From contig NZ_CP107935.1 of NCBI RefSeq assembly GCF_036038375.1, forward strand, positions 4,774,001 through 4,838,000: 64,000 bases of DNA. Reading direction: 5' to 3'. The translations under genes were made by a program, and so were the position numbers. Below the pieces are notes generated by a model, which did not search any database, was not told the origin of the DNA, and saw only the letters and a list, made by a program, of their open reading frames with translations. Source of the DNA: Streptomyces sp. NBC_00414 (GTDB taxonomy: Bacteria > Actinomycetota > Actinomycetes > Streptomycetales > Streptomycetaceae). Each line of letters opens with the position of its first letter. The stretch's first letter is position 1. Below, piece after piece: positions 47,925 to 55,487 of the stretch.

Positions 47925-47998
47925 CGGTGGCCGGTGGCCGGTGGCCTGCGGGTGCTGGGCGGCAAGCGGCAGACGGCAGACGGCAGACGGCAGCGGAC
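47925..47998. repeat. Short tandem repeats after the DUF5753 gene
   Basis: Four copies of GGTGGCC from about 47932 and later four of GGCAGAC around 47970-47998. Both are simple 7-bp repeats between two genes and look hypervariable. Confidence 0.75.
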
Positions 47999-48007
47999 AA
48001 TGGGCCC

Positions 48008-48670
48008 ATGGCCGATCCCGACGCCCTGCGCACCCGTTGGTCCCGCACGCTCCACCGGAGCCGTGGGACGGAGACCCCCACCCCCGCCGCCCCCGCCCCC
48101 TCGCCGGAGGCCTACGCCGACAACCTCCTCGCCCGCTGGTCGGAACCCCAGCGGCGCTACCACACCCTCGATCACCTCACGGTGGTGCTGGACCACATCG
48201 ACGTGCTGGAGGAGGCCGCCGACGACCCGGATCTGGTCCGGCTGGCCGCGTGGTTCCACGACGCGGTCTACCTCCCCGACCGCTCCGAGAACGAGGAACG
48301 CTCGGCCCGGCTCGCCGAGCGCGCGCTCCCCGAGGCCGGCCTCTCCGCCGCCGCCACGGCCGAGGTCGCCCGACTCGTCCGGCTGACGGTCACGCACGCC
48401 CCGGGCGGTGACGACCCGAACGGCCAGGTCCTGTGCGACGCCGACCTGGCGATCCTCGCCTCGCCCTCCGACGCGTACGCCGCCTACACGAAGGCGGTCC
48501 GCGAGGAGTACGCCTTCGTGCCCGCGGACGCCTTCCGGGAGGGCCGCGCGGCGATCCTCCGGCAGCTCCTGGACCTGCCACGGCTCTTCCACACCCCTTA
48601 CGGCACAAGGGAATGGGAGGGGCCGGCCCGCGACAACCTGACGAACGAGCTGACCCTGTTGACGGCCTGA
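48008..48670 (+). CDS. HD-domain protein (predicted metal-dependent phosphohydrolase)
   Basis: 220 residues from the ATG at 48008. The HD-type metal ligands are in RYHTLDHLTVVLDHID, WFHDAVYLPDRSENEERSA and LCDADLAILAS, as in the predicted HD phosphohydrolases that act on nucleotides. The region before residue 35 is Thr/Pro/Ala-rich. No ribosome site is seen; a GACAAT box 6 nt before the ATG suggests leaderless translation. It is followed by the MFS gene 49 bp downstream, possibly in one transcript. Confidence 0.85.
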   Translation: MADPDALRTRWSRTLHRSRGTETPTPAAPAPSPEAYADNLLARWSEPQRRYHTLDHLTVVLDHIDVLEEAADDPDLVRLAAWFHDAVYLPDRSENEERSARLAERALPEAGLSAAATAEVARLVRLTVTHAPGGDDPNGQVLCDADLAILASPSDAYAAYTKAVREEYAFVPADAFREGRAAILRQLLDLPRLFHTPYGTREWEGPARDNLTNELTLLTA

Positions 48671-48718
48671 AGCGCACCCGATGGAATGGGCTGCCCACCG
48701 TCGAGGTTGGCACTTGAT

Positions 48719-50020
48719 ATGCCCGTCCCCACGAGCTCCAGCTCACCCACGCCTTCCCTCACCCCCGACAGCGGCGCCGCCCGCACCCGGATGCCCCTGG
48801 CCGTCTACATCCTCGGGCTCTCCGTCTTCGCGCTGGGCACCAGCGAGTTCATGCTCTCCGGGCTGCTGCCGGCGGTCGCCGAGGACATGAACGTGTCCAT
48901 TCCGCGGGCGGGACTGCTGATATCCGCCTTCGCGGTCGGCATGGTCGTCGGGGCGCCCCTGCTGGCCGTGGCCACGCTCCGGCTCCCCCGCCGTACGACC
49001 CTCATCGCGCTCATCGCCGTCTTCGGCCTCGGCCAGATCGCGGGTGCCCTCGCCCCGAACTACGCCGTCCTCTTCGCGTCCAGGGTCGTGAGCGCGCTGG
49101 CCTGCGCCGGTTTCTGGGCGGTCGGCGCGGCCGTGGCCGTCGCCATGGTCCCGGTGAACGCCCGCGCCCGCGCGCTCGCCGTGATGATCGGCGGCCTGTC
49201 GATCGCGAACGTCCTCGGCGTCCCGGCGGGTGCCTTCCTCGGCGAGAGCCTCGGCTGGCGTTCGGCGTTCTGGGCGGTCGGCGCGGCCTCCGCGATCGCG
49301 CTCGTCGGGGTGGCCACGCTCATCCCCCGTATCCCGCTCCCCGCCGAGAAGCCCCGGCTCATGCGCGAGCTGCGGATCTACCGCGACCGGCAGGTCTGGC
49401 TCACCATCTCGCTGATCGCGTTCGCCGCGGGCGGTGTCTTCTGCGCGTTCAGCTATCTCGCCCCGCTGCTCACGGATGTCGCGGGGCTCGACGAGGGCTG
49501 GGTGCCCGCCGTGCTCGCGCTGTTCGGGATCGGCGCGCTCATCGGGACGGCGATCGGCGGCCGGATCGCGGACGCGCACCTCTTCGGGGTGCTGCTCTCG
49601 GGCATCGTGGCCTCGACGGTCCTGCTCGTGGCGCTCGCGCTGCTCGGACAGTACGCCGTCGCGGCCGCCGCCCTCGCCTTCCTCCTCGGGGTCTCCGCCT
49701 TCTACACGGCCCCGGCCCTGAACGCCCGGATGTTCAACGTCGCTGCCGACGCCCCCACCCTGGCCGGGGCCACCACCACGGCCGCCTTCAACCTCGGCAA
49801 CACCGGCGGCCCCTGGATCGGCGGCGCCACCATCGACGCGGGCCTCGGCTACGCCTCCCCGGCCTGGGCCGGGGCGGCCATCACCGTCGTGGCGGGCGTG
49901 CTGACCACGATCTCGCTGCGCCTGTACCGGCGCGGGGCGCCGTCACGGGTGGTCACCGGAGGCGTGACCGGAGGCGTGACCGTTGCGGCCGAGAAAAAGA
50001 TGAACCGCTCCGTGAACTGA
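48719..50020 (+). CDS. MFS drug exporter (Cmx/CmrA-like)
   Basis: 433 residues with 12 helices. PLAVYILGLSVFALGTSEFMLSGLLPAVAEDM at the start and motif A (GAPLLAVATLRLPRRTTLIA) are the pattern of the Cmx/CmrA chloramphenicol efflux group in actinobacteria; motif C is GGLSIANVLGVPAGAFLGE. Chloramphenicol export is possible but family members also move other compounds. The ATG at 48719 was chosen; a second ATG at 48792 also fits. The fusion gene follows 18 bp later. Confidence 0.88.
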   Translation: MPVPTSSSSPTPSLTPDSGAARTRMPLAVYILGLSVFALGTSEFMLSGLLPAVAEDMNVSIPRAGLLISAFAVGMVVGAPLLAVATLRLPRRTTLIALIAVFGLGQIAGALAPNYAVLFASRVVSALACAGFWAVGAAVAVAMVPVNARARALAVMIGGLSIANVLGVPAGAFLGESLGWRSAFWAVGAASAIALVGVATLIPRIPLPAEKPRLMRELRIYRDRQVWLTISLIAFAAGGVFCAFSYLAPLLTDVAGLDEGWVPAVLALFGIGALIGTAIGGRIADAHLFGVLLSGIVASTVLLVALALLGQYAVAAAALAFLLGVSAFYTAPALNARMFNVAADAPTLAGATTTAAFNLGNTGGPWIGGATIDAGLGYASPAWAGAAITVVAGVLTTISLRLYRRGAPSRVVTGGVTGGVTVAAEKKMNRSVN

Positions 50021-50025
50021 TCACC

Positions 50026-50031
50026 TATCCT
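50026..50031 (+). promoter_or_regulatory. Candidate leaderless -10 box of the isomerase/GNAT fusion
   Basis: TATCCT ends 7 nt before the ATG at 50039, immediately after the MFS stop, with no ribosome site. Confidence 0.45.
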
Positions 50032-50038
50032 CACCGGC

Positions 50039-51118
50039 ATGCGAGCCATGGGCGGGGACCAGGTGGAAGAGGCCGTCTCGGGTGCGGTCGCGGCCCTGCG
50101 GGGCGCGGCCGACCGGGACTGGGACGTCAAGGCGGGCCGTCTCGAATGGAGTTGCCGCACGACGGCGGAGCACATCGCGTCGGACCTCATCTCCTACGCG
50201 GGCCAGCTGACCGGCCGCCCCACCGACCGCTACGTACCCTTCGACATCACCTTCGAGGAGTGCGAGAGCCCCGAGGACGTCCTGCAGGTCGTCGAGGCGA
50301 CCGGCGCCCTGCTCGCGGCGGCCGTGCGCACCACCCCCCGGGAGGCCAGGGCCTTCCACCCGTACCCCTTCCGCAGCGCGAACCGTGAGGGCTTCGCCGC
50401 GATGGGTGTCACCGAGGTGCTCGTGCACACGCACGACGTGGCGGAGGGCCTGGGCATCGCGTACGAGCCGCCGGCCGCGCTCTGCGCCGACGTACTCACC
50501 CGGATCTTCCCGCACGTGCGCCCCGAACCCGGCCCCGACCACTGGCGGACCCTCCTGTGGGCCACGGGCCGCGGCGAGCTGCCCGGGCGCGCACCCCTCA
50601 CCACCTGGAAGTGGAGCAACAACCTCGTCATACCGGCCGAGCGCCTCACCCTCCAGGGCGTCACCCCCGCGGCCGCCGCCGACCTGTGCGCGGGCGGCAA
50701 CGGCGGCTTCGAGTGGGTCGAGGGCGGCCCCTTCCAGGGCACGCGGGACGCCGCGGGAATGGTCGTCAAGGCGTACGAGGCCGGGGTGCACCGGCCCGAG
50801 TGGGGCATGTTCGTCCTGGTCCGGCGGGAGGACGGCCGCGCGGTCGGCGGCATGGGCTTCCACGGCGCCCCGGACGAGGAGGGCCGCGCCGAGGTCGGCT
50901 ACGACCTGGCCGAGTCGGCCCGCGGCAACGGTTACGCCACCGAGGCCCTGCGCGCCATGTCCGCCTGGGCGCTGGCCCGCGAGGACCTCACCTACCTGTT
51001 CGCGACGGTGGACCGCACCAACTCGCCCTCCCAGGGCGTGATCTCCCGCGCGGGCTTCACCCAGGTCAGCACGGTGGACGACGACGGGGAGCAGTACGCG
51101 TACGAGCTACGCGGCTGA
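50039..51118 (+). CDS. Maleylpyruvate-isomerase-like and GNAT acetyltransferase fusion
   Basis: 359 residues. Residues 1-205 match the mycothiol-dependent maleylpyruvate isomerase/DinB-like fold: DWDVKAGRLEWSCRTTAEHI and MGVTEVLVHTHDVAEGLG carry the conserved helices and His residues. Residues 205-359 are a GNAT N-acetyltransferase: GMVVKAYEAGVHRPEWGMFV, AEVGYDLAESARGNGYATEA (acetyl-CoA loop R/GxxGY) and YLFATVDRTNSPSQGVISRA. Both domains appear complete. The isomerase half may provide mycothiol or metal chemistry; the joint substrate is unknown. The 3' end overlaps the convergent DUF4031 gene by 12 bp. Confidence 0.85.
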   Translation: MRAMGGDQVEEAVSGAVAALRGAADRDWDVKAGRLEWSCRTTAEHIASDLISYAGQLTGRPTDRYVPFDITFEECESPEDVLQVVEATGALLAAAVRTTPREARAFHPYPFRSANREGFAAMGVTEVLVHTHDVAEGLGIAYEPPAALCADVLTRIFPHVRPEPGPDHWRTLLWATGRGELPGRAPLTTWKWSNNLVIPAERLTLQGVTPAAAADLCAGGNGGFEWVEGGPFQGTRDAAGMVVKAYEAGVHRPEWGMFVLVRREDGRAVGGMGFHGAPDEEGRAEVGYDLAESARGNGYATEALRAMSAWALAREDLTYLFATVDRTNSPSQGVISRAGFTQVSTVDDDGEQYAYELRG

Positions 51119-51397
51119 ACCCGGCCCTCGGGCCACCGGCCGCCCCTTGGGCCTGCGCAGCCCGGCCGCGTGCAGGATGCGTACGACCTCGCGGCTGCGC
51201 ACCTGTACGGCGCCGGCCCGCACGGCGTCCTCGTACCGGTGCGAGGGAATGTCGTAGTGGTCCCGCTCGAAGGCACGGGCGGGGGCGCCCAGCCGCCGGG
51301 CGAATTCATGAAGCTCGTCGAACGAGACATCGCTGACCAGGTGGGACCACATGCGCCCGTGCCCCGGCCAGTCGGGCGGATCTATGTAGACGGTCAC
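51107..51397 (-). CDS. DUF4031 protein
   Basis: 96 residues from the GTG at 51397. TVYIDPPDWPGHGRMWSHLV, SDVSFDELHEFARRLGAPAR and FERDHYDIPSHRYEDAVRAG match DUF4031, a short family of unknown function with conserved His, Asp and Tyr residues. Its GTG overlaps the TGA of the upstream zinc-ribbon gene by 2 bp, so the two are translationally coupled. No membrane segment. Confidence 0.87.
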   Translation of the reverse strand: MTVYIDPPDWPGHGRMWSHLVSDVSFDELHEFARRLGAPARAFERDHYDIPSHRYEDAVRAGAVQVRSREVVRILHAAGLRRPKGRPVARGPGSAA

Positions 51398-51834
51398 GAG
51401 GAACCCGCCCCGCCCGACCCGCCGGTACCTCCCATGGCAGGTCCGAGCACGCCCACCGGCGCCACCGAGACCCCCGCCTTGTGGCACACCCAGTGCGGGT
51501 CGGGCCCCAGCTCCGGCTCCACCTCCAGGGCGTGCGGATCACCGCCGTCGCAGACGGGACACAGCGGCCAGCGCCCGTACTTCTCCAGCAGCGCGTCCTG
51601 TACGTCCTGGGCGATCAGCCCGGCCACGAAGTCGACGCCCTCGGGCCACTGCTCCACCCACCACCGCCGCTGTACGACCGACTCCTCGACCATCGACACG
51701 ACATCGGCCTCCGCGACCTCCCCCGCGACAAGATCAGCGAGCACCAACGCCCGAGCCGCGTGCAGGGCCTGCTCCAACGGACTCACAGGAGGGGGAGAAG
51801 AAGAGGAAGGGACGCCGGATTCCATACCCCCCAT
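51394..51834 (-). CDS. Hypothetical protein with C-terminal zinc ribbon
   Basis: 146 residues from the ATG at 51834; nearby starts at 51825 and 51849 are also possible. Residues 20-85 form helices (LEQALHAARALVLADLVAGE, QDVQDALLEKYGRWPL). The end has CPVCDGG and then HWVCHKAG, spaced as in a zinc ribbon, followed by a Gly-rich tail. The coupled DUF4031 gene downstream suggests a common job. I do not recognise a named family. Confidence 0.75.
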   Translation of the reverse strand: MGGMESGVPSSSSPPPVSPLEQALHAARALVLADLVAGEVAEADVVSMVEESVVQRRWWVEQWPEGVDFVAGLIAQDVQDALLEKYGRWPLCPVCDGGDPHALEVEPELGPDPHWVCHKAGVSVAPVGVLGPAMGGTGGSGGAGSS

Positions 51835-51883
51835 TGTGCGCCGTCCCACCGCCGCACCCGCGCCCGCTCCCGACCGGCCCCCC

Positions 51884-51912
51884 TTGACCCTCCCCCCACC
51901 CGAAAATATCTT
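51884..51912 (+). promoter_or_regulatory. Promoter of the RpiR-type regulator
   Basis: TTGACC at 51884-51889 and TATCTT at 51907-51912 with a 17-bp spacer. The -10 box ends 6 nt before the GTG at 51919, so the mRNA is probably leaderless. This is the most consensus-like promoter in the window. Confidence 0.7.
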
Positions 51913-51944
51913 TCATACGTGACCCACGAAGTGAAGGAAATTTT
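51902..51944. promoter_or_regulatory. Two GAAA/TTTC-type sites at the RpiR promoter
   Basis: GAAAATATCTTTC at about 51902-51914 overlaps the -10 box, and TGAAGGAAATTTTCG at about 51930-51944 lies just inside the gene. Related GAAA-N-TTTC palindromes bind MurR/RpiR regulators in other bacteria, so autoregulation is likely. Confidence 0.5.
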
Positions 51945-52842
51945 CGCGGGCGAAACCCCGCCGGCCCCCGCGGCCCTCGCCGCAAAGGTCCGCACCCTCG
52001 CCCCCTCGATGACCCGCTCCATGCAGCGAGTGGCCGAGGCCGTGGCCAACGACCCCGCAGGCTGCGCGGCCCTCACCGTCACCGGCCTCGCGGAGCTGAC
52101 CGGCACCAGCGAGGCGACGGTCGTCCGCACGGCCCGCCTGCTCGGCTACCCCGGCTACCGTGACCTGCGCCTCGCCCTCGCCGGCCTCGCCGCCCAGCAG
52201 CAGTCGGGCCGCGCGCCCGCAGTTACCGCCGACATCGCGGTCGACGACCCGATCGCGGACGTGGTCGCCAAGCTCGCGTACGACGAGCAGCAGACGCTCG
52301 CCGACACCGCGGCCGCACTGGACACGGTGCAGCTGGGCGCGGCGGTCGGGGCGCTCGCGGTGGCCCGCCGTATCGACGTGTACGGCGTCGGCGCGTCCGG
52401 TCTCGTCGCCCAGGACCTCACCCAGAAGCTGCTGCGCATCGGGCTCATAGCCCACGCGCACAACGACCCCCATCTCGCCGTGACCAACGCCGTGCAGCTG
52501 CGGGCCAAGGACGTGGCGATCGCGATCACGCACTCCGGGGCGACCGGCGACGTCATCGAGCCGCTGCGGGTCGCGTTCGAGCACGGGGCCACGACGATCG
52601 CGATCACGGGACGGCCGGACGGGCCCGTCACGCAGTACGCGGATCACATCCTGACGACGTCCACGGCTCGGGAGAGCGAGTTGCGGCCGGCGGCGATGTC
52701 CTCGCGGACGAGTCAGTTGCTGGTGGTGGACTGTCTGTTCGTGGGGGTCGCGCAGCGGACGTACGAGACGGCTGCGCCGGCGTTGTCGGCGTCGTACGAG
52801 GCGTTGGCTCATCGGCATCGCCATCGGAACGCGCCCCGGTAG
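51919..52842 (+). CDS. MurR/RpiR-family transcriptional regulator
   Basis: 307 residues. The N-terminal RpiR HTH spans about 30-90: MTRSMQRVAEAVANDPAGCA, LAELTGTSEATVVRTARLLG and YPGYRDLRLALAGLA. The C-terminal SIS domain (about 130-285) binds phosphosugars: IDVYGVGASGLVAQDLTQKL and AIAITHSGATGDVIEPLRVA. It stands directly before murQ, so MurNAc-6-phosphate is the likely ligand and murQ the target, as for MurR in E. coli. A leaderless GTG start is supported by the promoter. Confidence 0.92.
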   Translation: MTHEVKEIFAGETPPAPAALAAKVRTLAPSMTRSMQRVAEAVANDPAGCAALTVTGLAELTGTSEATVVRTARLLGYPGYRDLRLALAGLAAQQQSGRAPAVTADIAVDDPIADVVAKLAYDEQQTLADTAAALDTVQLGAAVGALAVARRIDVYGVGASGLVAQDLTQKLLRIGLIAHAHNDPHLAVTNAVQLRAKDVAIAITHSGATGDVIEPLRVAFEHGATTIAITGRPDGPVTQYADHILTTSTARESELRPAAMSSRTSQLLVVDCLFVGVAQRTYETAAPALSASYEALAHRHRHRNAPR

Positions 52843-52849
52843 GGGGTGT

Positions 52850-53040
52850 TCGTCGGGTGCGGGTCGGTGGGGGCCGGTCGCGCCGTTCCCCGCGCCCCTG
52901 AAGGCGACAAGACTGCGCCGTTCCCCGCGCCCCTGAAGGCGACAAGACTGCGCCGTTCCCCGCGCCCCTCAAAGACAAAGACTGCGCCGTTCCCCGCGCC
53001 CCCGAAATGCACGACCGCGCCCCTGAAGGCATCAGATCGC
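52850..53040 (-). repeat. Four dispersed repeats plus fragment, with tail
   Basis: On the minus strand: tail at 52853-52878 (GTCGGGTGCGGGT and GGCCGGTC on plus), then cores at about 52880-52899, 52916-52934, 52950-52968 and 52985-53003, and a partial copy at 53014-53024. They fill the gap between the RpiR gene and murQ. Confidence 0.88.
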
Positions 53041-53094
53041 CCCGTACTCACACCCGTACCGAACCCGTACCCGTACCAGAAAGAGCCGCCGTAC

Positions 53095-54066
53095 ATGACC
53101 TCCAGCACCGACGCCTCCGATGCCACCGACGCTTCCGATCCGAGCAAGTACCGTGATCTGCGGGACGAGTTGGAGAGCCTGACCACTGAGGCGTTCCGGC
53201 CGGAGCATTCCGAGATCGACCGGCTGTCCACCCTCGACATCGCGAAGATCATGAACGGCGAGGACGCCACCGTGCCGACCGCCGTCGCCGCGCAACTGCC
53301 GGGCATCGCGGCCGCGATCGACGCCATCGCGGAGCGGATGGGACGGGGCGGCCGGCTCGTCTACGCCGGCGCGGGCACCGCCGGACGGCTCGGTGTACTG
53401 GACGCGTCGGAGTGCCCGCCGACGTTCAACACGGACCCGACCGAGGTCGTCGGACTGATCGCGGGCGGTTCGGCCGCGATGACTACGTCGGTCGAGGGCG
53501 CGGAGGACTCCGCGGAACTGGCCGTCGAGGACCTGTCCGCCCTGGACCTCACGGCGGACGACGTGGTCGTCGGCGTCTCCGCCTCGGGCCGCACCCCGTA
53601 CGCGATCGGGGCGGTCGGGCACGCCCGCGCGCTCGGCGCCCTCACCGTCGGGCTGTCCTGCAACGCGGACAGCGCGCTGGCGGCAGCGGCGGACCACGGC
53701 ATCGAGGTCGTGGTGGGCCCCGAACTGCTCACCGGTTCCACCCGTCTGAAGGCGGGCACGGCGCAGAAGCTCGTCCTCAACATGCTGTCGACGATCACGA
53801 TGATCCGTCTGGGCAAGACGTACGGGAACCTGATGGTCGACGTACGCGCCTCGAACGAGAAGCTGCGGGCCCGCTCCCGCCGCATCGTCTCGCTCGCCAC
53901 GGGTGCCTCCGACGAGGAGATCGAGGCGGCGCTGGCCGCGACGGACGGCGAGGTGAAGAACGCGATCCTCACGATCCTGGGCGACGTGGACGGCCCCACG
54001 GCCGCCCGCCTCCTGAAGGAGTCGAACGGCCACCTGCGCGCGGCACTGACGGCCGCACCCCGATGA
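53095..54066 (+). CDS. murQ: N-acetylmuramic acid 6-phosphate etherase
   Basis: 323 residues. A SIS fold with the MurQ signatures LVYAGAGTAGRLGVLDASEC, VVVGVSASGRTPYAIGAVGH, GSTRLKAGTAQKLVLNMLST and MIRLGKTYGNLMVDVRASN. MurQ cleaves the lactyl ether of MurNAc-6-P to give GlcNAc-6-P and D-lactate in peptidoglycan recycling. The ATG at 53095 has AAAGAG 10 nt upstream; the open frame upstream runs through repeats and was rejected. The RpiR regulator precedes it, and the HIT gene overlaps its stop (ATGA). In streptomycetes the product feeds the DasR-regulated aminosugar pool. Confidence 0.95.
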   Translation: MTSSTDASDATDASDPSKYRDLRDELESLTTEAFRPEHSEIDRLSTLDIAKIMNGEDATVPTAVAAQLPGIAAAIDAIAERMGRGGRLVYAGAGTAGRLGVLDASECPPTFNTDPTEVVGLIAGGSAAMTTSVEGAEDSAELAVEDLSALDLTADDVVVGVSASGRTPYAIGAVGHARALGALTVGLSCNADSALAAAADHGIEVVVGPELLTGSTRLKAGTAQKLVLNMLSTITMIRLGKTYGNLMVDVRASNEKLRARSRRIVSLATGASDEEIEAALAATDGEVKNAILTILGDVDGPTAARLLKESNGHLRAALTAAPR

Positions 54067-54527
54067 CCCCCTCCGACTCCGACGAGACCTGCATGGCCTG
54101 CCGCCTGGCCGCCGGGACCGACTTCCTCCCGGGCGGGACGATCCTGCGCACCTCCCTGTGGACCGTCGAACACTGCGTCGGTCCGCTGGGCCTCGGCACG
54201 CTGGTGGTCAAGCCGCTGCGCCACGTCCTGCACGTGGCCGAGCTGACGCCGGACGAGTCCGCTGAACTCGGCCCGCTGCTGCAACGCACCGCCGCCGCCG
54301 TCACCGCTGTGACCCGGCCCGAGCAGGTCTACGTCTGCCTCTGGTCCCACGCGGACGCCGTCCCGAACCACATCCACTTCCTGGTCCAGCCCGCCCTGAA
54401 ACCCGACCTGGAACACCACGCCGCCCACGGCCCGGCCCTCCAAACGGCCATGTTCCAAACACCGACGTTCCCACCCGAAGCATCCATAACAGAGATCTGC
54501 ACCCGCCTACGCACAGCACTGCACTAG
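54063..54527 (+). CDS. HIT-like protein with altered third histidine
   Basis: 154 residues, start overlapping the murQ stop (ATGA). CMACRLAAGTDFLPGGTILR resembles the CxxC-containing N-terminus of HIT proteins, GTLVVKPLRHVLHVAELTPD the central strand, and NHIHFLVQP the HIT motif. The motif H-phi-H-phi-H appears as HIHFL, so the first two histidines (the second is the nucleophile) are kept and the third is replaced. HIT enzymes hydrolyse dinucleotides or nucleotide conjugates. Coupling to murQ is unusual; the link between the two is unknown. Confidence 0.82.
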   Translation: MTPSDSDETCMACRLAAGTDFLPGGTILRTSLWTVEHCVGPLGLGTLVVKPLRHVLHVAELTPDESAELGPLLQRTAAAVTAVTRPEQVYVCLWSHADAVPNHIHFLVQPALKPDLEHHAAHGPALQTAMFQTPTFPPEASITEICTRLRTALH

Positions 54528-54537
54528 CCAAGCCCCC

Positions 54538-54775
54538 CCCGGGCGCGGGGAACGGCACAATCTTTGGCCTTCGCACTTCTAGGGGCGCGGGGAACGGCGC
54601 AGTCTTTATGTCTTTGGGGGCGCGGGGAACGGCGCAATCGTTGGCTTTGAGCTTTCAGGGGCGCGGGGAACGGCGCAATCTTTTGCCTTTAAGGAGCGCG
54701 GGGAACGGCGCAATCTTGTCGCTTTCAGGGGCGCGGGGAACGGCGCGACCAGCCCCCACAGACCCGCACCCGACG
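54538..54775 (+). repeat. Array of six dispersed repeats ending in the tail
   Basis: Cores at about 54540, 54583, 54618, 54660, 54694 and 54729 with 34-43 bp spacing. One has a G-to-A change (GGAGCGCGGGG) and the first ends GGCACAATC. The last passes into GACCAGCCCCCACAGACCCG and CACCCGACG. It sits between the HIT gene and the hypothetical gene at 54888. Confidence 0.9.
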
Positions 54776-54887
54776 AACCCCGCCAGACCAAGGCCCCGCC
54801 GTACCCCCCACCCCCGCCGGAGGCACCCCGCACACTGTCAGTGCCACATGCGACCCTGGCACAGCCAAAGGGAAGGGACGCCACAAC

Positions 54888-55487
54888 GTGAACCACGCGC
54901 AACTGACCGCTCTCGGCCGAGCCCTCCGCGTCCTCGGAGAGCACGGCGACGCGCTGTCCACCGAGATGCCGGACGCCAAGCTCCACGAGGTGAAGGCCGA
55001 CCTGAAGCGCGCCCTGGACCTCCTGGAGGAGACCGTCACCACCGCGGCCCCCACCACCCGCTGCGCGGAACACCCCACGGGCCCGGTCGACAAGGACGCC
55101 GCCGACCTGTGCCTGCTCTGCGAGACCCGCCGCCGCCTCGCGCGCCGCTCGAACGTCAACAACTCGTTCCAGGACTCCTACCCGCAGGGCCGCCCGACGG
55201 CCCCGGACGAGAACTCCGAGCGCGCCACGTCCCGTTACGGCGTCCGGGGCGACCGGCCCCAGCCCCAGCAGCGCTGGCTCCCGGAGATGTGGACCGGCCA
55301 GGCCTGGCAGCTCTGCGGCACACCCCGCCGCGACAAGCAGGAGGCCGAGCTGTATCTCGCCGCGCAGCGCCGGAACCCCCGCCCGAGCATGGCCTACCGC
55401 CTGGTCCACGAGTTCACCGACTACGAGGTGCTGCGCATCTGGGGCACCCCGGTGAAGATCGACATCGAGCCGATGGGAAACCTCTAG
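54888..55487 (+). CDS. Hypothetical protein, 199 aa
   Basis: A GTG at 54888 follows AAAGGGAAGGGA. The protein is hydrophilic: helical at 1-50 (AQLTALGRALRVLGEHGDAL, DLKRALDLLEETVTTAAPTT), with a CAEH and CLLCETRRR pair that could bind zinc, a disordered middle and a C-terminal half rich in aromatics (RWLPEMWTGQAWQLCGTPRR, YRLVHEFTDYEVLRIWGTPV). I do not recognise a family. Its stop overlaps that of the convergent esterase gene by 4 bp. Confidence 0.75.
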   Translation: MNHAQLTALGRALRVLGEHGDALSTEMPDAKLHEVKADLKRALDLLEETVTTAAPTTRCAEHPTGPVDKDAADLCLLCETRRRLARRSNVNNSFQDSYPQGRPTAPDENSERATSRYGVRGDRPQPQQRWLPEMWTGQAWQLCGTPRRDKQEAELYLAAQRRNPRPSMAYRLVHEFTDYEVLRIWGTPVKIDIEPMGNL

